From an uncultured Halieaceae bacterium (GTDB lineage: Bacteria; Pseudomonadota; Gammaproteobacteria; Pseudomonadales; Halieaceae), in assembly GCA_938074135.1 (NCBI GenBank), contig CALJFL010000048.1, positions 88,547-152,546 on the forward strand: a DNA stretch of 64,000 nt, given 5' to 3'. Below, in pieces: positions 56,986 through 64,000 of this stretch. A program made the translations under genes and the position numbers. The stretch's first letter is position 1; each line of letters starts with the position of its first letter. The notes beneath the pieces were generated by a model. It saw only the letters and a program-made list of their open reading frames with translations. It was not told where the DNA came from and did no database searches.

Positions 56986-57501
56986 TTAGAAGGACTCCGT
57001 AGACTGGAACAGCCCGACCCGCAGGTCATTGGCTGTGTAAATTTCGCGGCCATCCACCGAGACACTGCCGTCGGCGATACCCATAACCAACTTGCGCTCG
57101 ATGACGCGCTTCATATGTATGTTATAGACCACTTTCGAGGCGCTGGGCAGTATTTGGCCGGTGAACTTTACGTCACCGGAACCCAGTGCTCGACCGCGTC
57201 CGGGATTGCCGCGCCAGCCGAGGAAGAAGCCAACCAGTTGCCACATTGCGTCGAGGCCGAGACAGCCTGGCATAACCGGGTCACCGGGAAAGTGGCAGCT
57301 AAAAAACCACAGGTCGGGGTGTATATCCAACTCGGCGATGATTTCGCCCTTGTCGTACTTGCCACCTTCCGAACTGATGTGGACGATACGGTCCAGCATG
57401 AGCATGTTGTCGGTGGGTAACTGGGCATTGCCAGGGCCGAACAGTTCGCCATTACCGCAGGCGATCAACTCCTCTTTGGCGTAAGCATTTTTCGCAGTCA
57501 T
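56986..57501 (-). CDS. fabA: 3-hydroxydecanoyl-ACP dehydratase/isomerase
   Basis: A 171-residue FabA that introduces the cis double bond at the ten-carbon stage. His70 in [12 protein letters not shown] and Asp84 in LGLDAMWQL are the catalytic pair. Length and ends match the family. The gene leads the fabA-fabB operon; a -10-like TAGAAT and possible operator lie at 57586-57623. Confidence 0.97.
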   Translation of the reverse strand: MTAKNAYAKEELIACGNGELFGPGNAQLPTDNMLMLDRIVHISSEGGKYDKGEIIAELDIHPDLWFFSCHFPGDPVMPGCLGLDAMWQLVGFFLGWRGNPGRGRALGSGDVKFTGQILPSASKVVYNIHMKRVIERKLVMGIADGSVSVDGREIYTANDLRVGLFQSTESF

Positions 57502-57585
57502 ACAGTATCCATTGATGCCACTTTACAGGCGCCTCGTGGAGAAGAATATTGGGCAGCTGAGCGGGACGGTGCGTTGAGGGTGCCC

Positions 57586-57623
57586 ATTCTAATGGCTGGA
57601 GTGTACAAGTCCAGTGTAACGGC
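57586..57623 (-). promoter_or_regulatory. Candidate fabAB promoter with overlapping operator-like repeats
   Basis: On the minus strand, TAGAAT (57586-57591) could be a -10. The region at its -35 side holds AGTGTACAAGT and a second GTGTAA/GTGTAC cluster, reminiscent of the AGTGTACA-type half sites of FabR/DesT operators. No good -35 hexamer is present, as expected for a controlled promoter. Confidence 0.3.
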
Positions 57624-57737
57624 GACGTGTACTCGCTGGTCAAGTTTGTTCCCCTTGCCTACAATGAGTGGCTTGGCGGCCCGCCGGTGTAATGCCGGCC
57701 AAGGGGTGCTATCCCCACAGTGATTTAGGATGTCCGA

Positions 57738-59162
57738 ATGTTAATACCTGTTGTTCTTTCCGGTGGCGTGGGAAGTCGTCTCTGGCCGGTGTCGCGTGAG
57801 TTGCACCCCAAGCAATTTTTGCCGTTGGCTGGTGAGCTGTCGATGTTGCAGGACACCCTGCATCGCACCGGTGGTCTCGATGCCGCGGCGGCTGTGGTCG
57901 TTTGCAATGAGGAGCACCGGTTCATGGTGGCCGAGCAGTTGCGACAGGTGGATTTACAAGCCAGTGCCCTTATCCTGGAGCCCGAGGGTCGCAATACAGC
58001 GCCGGCAGTCGCGCTGGCTGCCCTGCAGGTTGTCGCCGAGGATCCTGAGGCGGTGTTGCTGGTGCTGCCTGCCGATCACCTGATTCAGGACGTGGCGGCG
58101 TTTGCCTCGGCTGTGAGCGAGGCCCTGCCACTGGCACAGGGCGGACGGTTGATGACGTTTGGGGTGGTACCGAACTCTCCGGAAACCGGTTACGGCTATA
58201 TCAAGTGCGGTGAGTCGCTGGGCGCGGAGTTGTATGATCTGGAACGCTTTGTCGAAAAGCCGGACCTGGCTACCGCACAGTCCTACGTGGACAGTGGCAA
58301 TTACCTGTGGAACAGCGGCATGTTCCTGCTCAGGGCAGCGACCTATCTCGACCAGTTGGCTGTTCATGCTCCGCAGATGCTGGAGCATTGCGAGGCGGCA
58401 ATGGCTGGCGCCACACGTGACATGGACTTTATCCGGCCCGACGCCGCGGCCTTTCTGGCCTCGGCCAGTGACAGTATCGATTACGCGGTGATGGAAAAGA
58501 CTGACCTGGGCGGCGTGGTGGCGCTGGACTGCGGTTGGAGCGATGTGGGAGCCTGGTCTGCGCTGTGGGAAGTTGCGGTCCGTGATGAGCGCGGTAATGC
58601 CAGCCAGGGTGATGTAATCACAGACACCTGCACCGACTCCTATTTTCGTAGTGACTCCAGGCTGATTGCTGCTATCGGGGTCAACAACCTGGTCGTGGTC
58701 GAGACGCCGGACGCCGTACTGGTAGCAGACCGCGACAGTGTTCAGGACGTCAAGAAAATCGTTAATCGGCTGAAAGCAGAGGATCGACCTGAGGCGCATC
58801 TGCACCAGCGCGTGTATCGACCCTGGGGCTCTTACGAGTCACTGGTGGTGGCCGATCGCTTCCAGGTGAAACGCATCGTGGTGAACCCGGGTCAAACACT
58901 GTCGCTGCAGATGCACCACCACCGGGCTGAGCACTGGATTGTGGTGGCAGGTACAGCCGAGGTGACCTGCGAAGACAAAGTGTTTATGTTGGGTGAAGAC
59001 GAGTCGACTTATATACCACTGGGCCACAAGCATCGCCTGGCGAACCCCGGTCGTATTCCACTTGAATTGATTGAAGTACAGTCCGGCACTTACCTGGGTG
59101 AGGACGATATTGTTCGTTTTGAAGATGTCTACGGACGCAGCAAGCCTGCGACAGAAGAGTAA
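57738..59162 (+). CDS. manC: Mannose-1-phosphate guanylyltransferase/mannose-6-phosphate isomerase
   Basis: A 474-residue bifunctional type II PMI-GMP producing GDP-mannose. The nucleotidyltransferase domain opens VLSGGVGSRLWPVSRELHPKQF and has the FVEKPDLATA sugar-binding segment. The C-terminal cupin isomerase domain has RPWGSYESL, LQMHHHRAEHWIVVAGTAEV and IPLGHKHRLANPG with its metal ligands. First of the manC-galU-manB run (14- and 11-bp gaps), a precursor set for LPS or exopolysaccharide. Confidence 0.96.
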   Translation: MLIPVVLSGGVGSRLWPVSRELHPKQFLPLAGELSMLQDTLHRTGGLDAAAAVVVCNEEHRFMVAEQLRQVDLQASALILEPEGRNTAPAVALAALQVVAEDPEAVLLVLPADHLIQDVAAFASAVSEALPLAQGGRLMTFGVVPNSPETGYGYIKCGESLGAELYDLERFVEKPDLATAQSYVDSGNYLWNSGMFLLRAATYLDQLAVHAPQMLEHCEAAMAGATRDMDFIRPDAAAFLASASDSIDYAVMEKTDLGGVVALDCGWSDVGAWSALWEVAVRDERGNASQGDVITDTCTDSYFRSDSRLIAAIGVNNLVVVETPDAVLVADRDSVQDVKKIVNRLKAEDRPEAHLHQRVYRPWGSYESLVVADRFQVKRIVVNPGQTLSLQMHHHRAEHWIVVAGTAEVTCEDKVFMLGEDESTYIPLGHKHRLANPGRIPLELIEVQSGTYLGEDDIVRFEDVYGRSKPATEE

Positions 59163-59176
59163 CAAGGAGGTTTTGT

Positions 59177-60004
59177 ATGATTAAAAAATGTTTGTTTCCG
59201 GTGGCGGGCTACGGTACCCGCTTCCTGCCCGCAACCAAGAGTATGCCCAAGGAAATGTTGCCGATCGTCAACAAGCCCCTGGTGCAGTATGGCGTTGAAG
59301 AGGCGATCGAGGCGGGCATGACGACCTGTGCGCTGGTGACCGGGCGCGGCAAGCGCTCCATCACCGACCATTTCGATATCAGTTATGAGCTGGAACACCA
59401 GATCTCCGGCACCAGTAAAGAGATGTACCTCGACAGTATTCGCGGTGTGCTGGATAAAGGCGTCTTCACCATGGTGCGCCAGCGTGAGATGAAAGGTCTG
59501 GGTCATGCGATTCTCACCGGCGAGTCCCTTATTGGTAATGAGCCCTTCGGCGTTTTGTTATCTGACGACCTTTGTCTGAATGAGGGGCCGGGGGTGCTGA
59601 GCCAGATGGCCGAGCTGTATCGCCAGTTTCGTTGTTCCATCGTGGCGATCCAGGAGGTACCCATGGATGAGGTGCACAAGTATGGGGTGATTGCCGGTGA
59701 AAGCCTTAAGGATGGTATTTATCGGGTCGACGAGATGGTCGAAAAACCCGATCCGGCTGATGCGCCCTCCAACCTGGCCATTATTGGTCGCTATATCCTG
59801 ACGCCGGATATCTTCGACATCATTCGCGAGACGCAGCCCGGTGCCAATGGCGAGATCCAGCTCACTGATGCCCTGCAGACCCAGGCGCGCAAAGGTTGCG
59901 TGATGGCTTACAAATTCAAGGGCCGGCGTTTCGACTGTGGTAGCGTGCCAGGCTTTGTCGAAGCCACCAACTTCGTTTACGAAAACTACTACGGCAAGGA
60001 ATAG
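59177..60004 (+). CDS. galU: UTP-glucose-1-phosphate uridylyltransferase
   Basis: A 275-residue GalU making UDP-glucose. [37 protein letters not shown] is the nucleotide-binding signature; FGVLLSDDL carries the metal Asp. AAGGAGG sits 7 bp before the ATG, the strongest ribosome-binding site in this cluster. Confidence 0.97.
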   Translation: MIKKCLFPVAGYGTRFLPATKSMPKEMLPIVNKPLVQYGVEEAIEAGMTTCALVTGRGKRSITDHFDISYELEHQISGTSKEMYLDSIRGVLDKGVFTMVRQREMKGLGHAILTGESLIGNEPFGVLLSDDLCLNEGPGVLSQMAELYRQFRCSIVAIQEVPMDEVHKYGVIAGESLKDGIYRVDEMVEKPDPADAPSNLAIIGRYILTPDIFDIIRETQPGANGEIQLTDALQTQARKGCVMAYKFKGRRFDCGSVPGFVEATNFVYENYYGKE

Positions 60005-60015
60005 GCAGACAAATC

Positions 60016-61368
60016 GTGGAAAAAATTACCTGTTTCAAAGCCTATGATGTGCGCGGCCGGATACCGGATCAGCTCAACGAAGACATTGCTCGCCGCATCG
60101 GGCGAGCCTATGCCGAGGTCATCAAACCGAGCAGGGTTGTGGTCGGTCACGATATTCGTCTTACCAGCGAGGCCATAAAGGCGGCCCTGACCGAAGGTTT
60201 ACTGGAGCAGGGTGTCGACGTTTACGATATTGGCCTGTGCGGCACCGAGGAGATTTATTTTGCGACCTCCCACGCCGAGATGGACGGCGGTGTTGCAGTT
60301 ACTGCCAGCCACAATCCGAAAGACTATAACGGCATGAAGTTCGTTCGTGAGGAGTCCATGCCGATATCCGGCGATACCGGACTGTTTGACATTCAGGCCC
60401 TGGCCGAGGCTAATGAATTCACCCCGGCGGCGCAGCGTGGTCAGCTGCACCCGCTGGATACCTCCGACGCCTATATCAAGCACCTGCTGGGCTACGTTGA
60501 TGTCGACTCACTGACGCCGCTGAAGATTGTGGTCAACGCCGGCAATGGCGGCGCAGGTCGGGTAATCGACCTGCTTGAGCCGCATTTGCCGTTCGAGTTT
60601 ATCAAAGTGCATCACCAGCCAGATGGCAACTTCCCCAATGGCGTACCCAACCCCCTGTTGGAAGAAAATCGTGCTCCGACTATTGCCGCCGTTCGTGAGC
60701 ACGGCGCCGACCTGGGTATTGCCTGGGACGGCGACTTTGACCGCTGCTTTTTCTTTGATGCCGCGGGCGAATTTATCGAAGGCTATTACCTGGTAGGCCT
60801 GCTCGCCGAGGCTTTTCTCAAGCAGGTGCCCGGGGCAGCGATCGTGCATGATCCGCGCCTGACCTGGAATACGGTGGCCATGACCGAGGCACTGGGTGGA
60901 CGGGCGGTGCAGAGCAAGACCGGGCACGCTTTCATCAAGGAGCGTATGCGGCTTGAGGACGCGGTCTACGGTGGTGAGATGAGTGCCCACCACTACTTCC
61001 GTGATTTTGCCTTTTGCGACAGCGGCATGATTCCCTGGTTGCTGGTCACCGGCCTGATTGCCAGCCGCGATTTGAGCCTGACTGAGATGGTGTCCGAGCG
61101 CATGGCAGCCTTTCCCTGCAGCGGCGAGATTAACCGGACCATCGAAGACCCGGCATCTGTACTGGCTGCGGCCGAAGCGGCCTACTCGGACAGTGCCCTG
61201 GCCATTGGCCACGTTGACGGCCTGAGTATGGAGTTTGAGGAATGGCGCTTCAACCTGCGCATGTCGAACACCGAGCCGGTGGTCCGTCTCAACGTCGAAA
61301 GTCGCGCTGACGTGCCGCTGATGCAGCAGCGCCGCGATGAACTGCTGGCCTTGATAGCCGCGGGCTAG
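60016..61368 (+). CDS. manB: Phosphomannomutase
   Basis: A 450-residue phosphohexomutase of the ManB/CpsG type: the phosphoserine loop [16 protein letters not shown], the metal loop [11 protein letters not shown], the sugar-specificity segment [12 protein letters not shown] and the phosphate-binding RMSNTEP (as [13 protein letters not shown]). It converts mannose-6-phosphate to mannose-1-phosphate for ManC. GTG start. The stop overlaps pgi by 4 bp. Confidence 0.95.
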   Translation: MEKITCFKAYDVRGRIPDQLNEDIARRIGRAYAEVIKPSRVVVGHDIRLTSEAIKAALTEGLLEQGVDVYDIGLCGTEEIYFATSHAEMDGGVAVTASHNPKDYNGMKFVREESMPISGDTGLFDIQALAEANEFTPAAQRGQLHPLDTSDAYIKHLLGYVDVDSLTPLKIVVNAGNGGAGRVIDLLEPHLPFEFIKVHHQPDGNFPNGVPNPLLEENRAPTIAAVREHGADLGIAWDGDFDRCFFFDAAGEFIEGYYLVGLLAEAFLKQVPGAAIVHDPRLTWNTVAMTEALGGRAVQSKTGHAFIKERMRLEDAVYGGEMSAHHYFRDFAFCDSGMIPWLLVTGLIASRDLSLTEMVSERMAAFPCSGEINRTIEDPASVLAAAEAAYSDSALAIGHVDGLSMEFEEWRFNLRMSNTEPVVRLNVESRADVPLMQQRRDELLALIAAG

Positions 61369-63008
61369 CTCGCCGGCCTGGCAGTTCGCCAGGCCTCCAT
61401 CAGGCGCAGGGTAGCGGCGTCCATGCCGACACCGGCACCATCAACTGACAGCTCCCCCAGGATCTCCGCGCCGATTTCCTTGCCCAGCTCGACACCCCAC
61501 TGGTCAAAGGAGTTGATGCCCCAGAGTTGCCCGCTGCAAAAAGTGCGGTGCTCGTACAGTGCCAACAGGGCACCCAGGGTCGCCGGATTCAGGCTGTCCA
61601 TGGTGATGACGCTGTTGGGCCGGTTGCCGGGCATCATCATATGGGGCGCCAGCCGCTCGGCCTCCGCCAGCGGCACACCGCGCCCGGCCAGGGCGTCCAG
61701 CGCCTCGGCCTCACTGCGACCAACCATCAGGGCCCGACTCTGGGCCAGGCAATGGGCGACCAGCCGCTGGTGCTGTGCCGACATCCCGGTATGGGTGGTG
61801 AGCGGCAGCACGAAGTCGACAGGGCAGTCGCGTGTGCCCTGGTGCAGTAACTGGTGGAAAGAGTGTTGGCCCATGGTGCCGGCAGAACCCCATAACACAG
61901 GGCTTGTCTGATAGGGCAGTTGGGTGCCAGCTGCACTGACCTGCTTGCCGTTACTCTCCATGGTCAACTGCTGCAGGAAATCCGGCAGTTTCTGCAGAGA
62001 GTTATCGTAGGGTAGGACCACGTGGTTGCCAGCGCCCAGTACATTGCAGTTCCAGATCTCCAGCAGACTCAGCAGCATGGGCAGGTTCCGCTCGATCGGC
62101 GCACTGATGAAGTGCTGGTCCATGGCCTCGGCACCGGCCAGGAAGTCGGTGAAGTGATCCCAGCCTACAGCGATGGCGCAACTCAGCCCGACCGCCGACC
62201 AGACTGAATAGCGACCGCCCACCCAATCCCACAGGGGCAGGCAATTATCCTCGGGAATGCCAAAATCAGCCGCCGCCGCGAGATTGGTGGTGATGGCCAG
62301 GAAATGCTTGTCCAGCTCTCCTTCGGTGGCGCCCGCCATCAGCAGCCACTGGCGTGCCGCCAGGCCATTGGTCAGCGTTTCCTCGGTGCGAAAGGATTTC
62401 GAACAGATAATAAATAGTGTGCTTGCCGGGTCCAGCTGTAGCAGTGTGTCTTGCAGGTCGGCAGGGTCTACGTTGGCCACGTAGTGGCAGGCCACCAGGC
62501 CCTGAAACGGGTGCAGCGCCTCGGTGACCAGACGGGGCCCCAGGTCAGAGCCTCCGATGCCGATGTTGACCACGTCGGTAATGGTCTGCCCGGAGTAACC
62601 GCGCTGCTGTCCCGAGTTGATTCGCTCGACCCATTGCTGCATGCGCTCGCGTGCCGCGCAGACCTCGGTGTAGCGTTCATCGTGGCCGGTGCCACTCGAT
62701 GCCCGCAACAGGCTGTGCAGGGCGGGTCGGCCCTCGGTGTTGTTGAGTTCCTCGCCGGCCAGCAGGGCCGCAGCCCGGGTTGGCAGATCGGTCTCCCTGG
62801 CTAACTGCAACAAGGCGGCAAGGCCACTGTCATCAAGGCGTTGCTTGGCGTAGTCCAGGTGCAATCCGGCGGCGGTGGCCGTATAGCGTTTGGCCCGGGT
62901 GGGATCGGCGGCGAGCTCGGCCGCGATATCCAGCTGAGTCTGTGACGGGGCGAGGCTCGCCAGTTGCTGATAGGCGGCGCGGTCGCTAAGCAGGGTGGGG
63001 GCGGTCAT
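61365..63008 (-). CDS. pgi: Glucose-6-phosphate isomerase
   Basis: A 547-residue Pgi interconverting glucose-6- and fructose-6-phosphate, supplying both GalU and the ManB/ManC route. Signatures are [41 protein letters not shown] and the C-terminal [17 protein letters not shown]. Convergent with manB and downstream of ispB on the same strand (70-bp gap). Confidence 0.97.
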   Translation of the reverse strand: MTAPTLLSDRAAYQQLASLAPSQTQLDIAAELAADPTRAKRYTATAAGLHLDYAKQRLDDSGLAALLQLARETDLPTRAAALLAGEELNNTEGRPALHSLLRASSGTGHDERYTEVCAARERMQQWVERINSGQQRGYSGQTITDVVNIGIGGSDLGPRLVTEALHPFQGLVACHYVANVDPADLQDTLLQLDPASTLFIICSKSFRTEETLTNGLAARQWLLMAGATEGELDKHFLAITTNLAAAADFGIPEDNCLPLWDWVGGRYSVWSAVGLSCAIAVGWDHFTDFLAGAEAMDQHFISAPIERNLPMLLSLLEIWNCNVLGAGNHVVLPYDNSLQKLPDFLQQLTMESNGKQVSAAGTQLPYQTSPVLWGSAGTMGQHSFHQLLHQGTRDCPVDFVLPLTTHTGMSAQHQRLVAHCLAQSRALMVGRSEAEALDALAGRGVPLAEAERLAPHMMMPGNRPNSVITMDSLNPATLGALLALYEHRTFCSGQLWGINSFDQWGVELGKEIGAEILGELSVDGAGVGMDAATLRLMEAWRTARPAS

Positions 63009-63078
63009 GCCGGCCTCCGATTGGGAAGATCGATCAAGTATAGGTAGCGCTTATCGCGCGCGCAATTACGCGTGGCGA

Positions 63079-64000
63079 TCAGCTGTCGCGATCGACAGAC
63101 AGCGCCGCCAGCCGCTGCAGTGCGTCCCGGGCCGGCCCGGGGGCACAGGCTTGCAGATTTTGCAGTGCCAGGTCGCGGTAGTGATGAGCACGCTCGCGGG
63201 TGTAGTCCAGTGCTCCGCAGCGCCTGGCTGCTGTCAGAATCTCCGGCAGCTTCGCCGCGGTCTTGCTGCTGATTGCCTCGCGAACCATGGCCTGCTCGTC
63301 ATCGCTGCCGTGTTGCAGTGTGTAGATCAGAGGCAGTGTCGGCTTGCCCTCAGTGAGGTCATCGCCAACGTTTTTACCCATTTGTGCCGGGTCACCGTCG
63401 TAGTCCAGCAGGTCGTCGATAATCTGGAACGCGATACCCAGGTTCAGGCCATAGGCATGCAGCTTATCCCTCGTTGCCTGGTCGGCACCATTGAGGATGG
63501 CCGCGCCGTAGCAGGCCGCGGCAAAGAGAATGGCGGTCTTGCGGGTGATCACTTCCAGGTATTGCTCTTGCGTTGTGTCCGGGTCGCCGGCGCGTACCAG
63601 CTGCAAGACCTCGCCCTCGGCGATGACATTGGTGGTGTCAGCCATGTGACGAAGCAGGTCCATGTCCTGCAACTGCACCATCAGCTGGAATGCCCGCGTG
63701 TACAGGAAATCGCCCACCAGAACGCTGGGTGCGTTGCCAAATTCCGCGTTCGCGGTGGGACGCCCCCGGCGCAGTGACGAAATGTCGACCACGTCGTCAT
63801 GCAGCAAGGTGGCGGTATGAATGAATTCGACAGTTGCCGCGAGATGGATATCAAACGCTCCCTCATACCCGCAGAGTTCCGCTGCGGCCAGCGTCAACAT
63901 GGGCCGCAGACGCTTGCCGCCTGAATCGACCAGATGCGCTGTGACTTCGGGAATGCGCGGCGCGTGTTTTGAAGCCATACGGGTTTTGATCAGGGCGTTC
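63079..64000 (-). CDS. ispB: Polyprenyl diphosphate synthase IspB, N-terminus outside window
   Basis: The frame is open from the window edge (NALIKTR before the first internal Met at 63978), so the true start lies to the right. At least 306 residues are seen. The two Asp-rich motifs are LLHDDVVD and DDLLDYDGD; GGKRLRPML, NVIAEGEVLQL and KNVGDDLTEGKPTLPL match octaprenyl/solanesyl diphosphate synthases that make the ubiquinone side chain. Chain length cannot be read reliably from sequence. Confidence 0.93.
   Translation of the reverse strand, partial: NALIKTRMASKHAPRIPEVTAHLVDSGGKRLRPMLTLAAAELCGYEGAFDIHLAATVEFIHTATLLHDDVVDISSLRRGRPTANAEFGNAPSVLVGDFLYTRAFQLMVQLQDMDLLRHMADTTNVIAEGEVLQLVRAGDPDTTQEQYLEVITRKTAILFAAACYGAAILNGADQATRDKLHAYGLNLGIAFQIIDDLLDYDGDPAQMGKNVGDDLTEGKPTLPLIYTLQHGSDDEQAMVREAISSKTAAKLPEILTAARRCGALDYTRERAHHYRDLALQNLQACAPGPARDALQRLAALSVDRDS

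Noticed and set aside
1..64000. Mobile elements, prophage, CRISPR, toxin-antitoxin or restriction systems
   Set aside because: No transposase, integrase, phage structural gene, repeat-spacer array or nuclease/methylase pair was seen; gene content is core-like throughout.

Overview
The window reads as ordinary chromosome from a marine-type gammaproteobacterium. I see no integrase, transposase, phage gene, CRISPR array, rRNA or tRNA. The gammaproteobacterial placement rests on fabA-fabB, the valS-holC-pepA block divergent from lptF-lptG, the S10-spc-alpha ribosomal order with L30 and a 38-codon L36, and the uvrA/MFS/ssb neighbourhood. A wax-ester synthase and a steroid-ring-degradation-like gene pair suggest an oligotrophic marine lineage such as Halieaceae (OM60/NOR5) or relatives. 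That family-level placement is inference.

Layout. 1-0.8 kb: the 5' part of a LysR regulator and, divergent from it, a gene-free stretch holding a promoter-like pair, three tandem stem-loops and an intrinsic terminator, which looks like a small RNA. 0.8-8.4 kb: a WS/DGAT acyltransferase with a long Lys/Ala-rich tail, a secreted repeat protein, a methyltransferase, a DUF3604 protein, a TetR regulator and two cold-shock-domain genes, one membrane-anchored. 8.5-16 kb: valS, holC and pepA facing away from lptFG, then an RDD membrane protein. 16-24 kb: a two-component system, an uncharacterised repeat-tailed protein, an AraC regulator, bolA-trhO-ThDP enzyme and a secreted trypsin-like protease. 24-31 kb: an SDR, an HsaA-like flavin oxygenase and an HsaD-like hydrolase; a GST-TauE/SafE-RarD operon; an MliC/COG3650 lipoprotein; and ompW with a well-placed FNR-type site.

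31-47 kb: small regulatory proteins (TM2, YdcH-type, DksA-type), then an unbroken S10-spc-alpha ribosomal supercluster from rpsJ to rplQ, with secY and rpoA. It has two near-consensus sigma-70 promoters, one before rpsJ and one before rpsM. The str operon (rpsL-rpsG-fusA-tuf), usually just upstream of rpsJ in gammaproteobacteria, is absent here.

47-57.7 kb: uvrA facing away from an MFS gene, a DAO-family oxidoreductase, ssb, a degenerate RmlD-like protein and moaB-moeA, then the unsaturated fatty-acid pair fabA-fabB. 57.7-64 kb: sugar-nucleotide genes (manC, galU, manB) supplying GDP-mannose and UDP-glucose precursors for surface polysaccharide, converging on pgi, followed by the 5'-truncated polyprenyl diphosphate synthase ispB.

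The best candidate for something undescribed is the LysR/structured-RNA pair at the left end. Secondary candidates are the tailed WS/DGAT, the membrane-tethered cold-shock protein, the alternative-hairpin spacer between rpsJ and rplC, and the RmlD-like protein without its catalytic Tyr/Lys.
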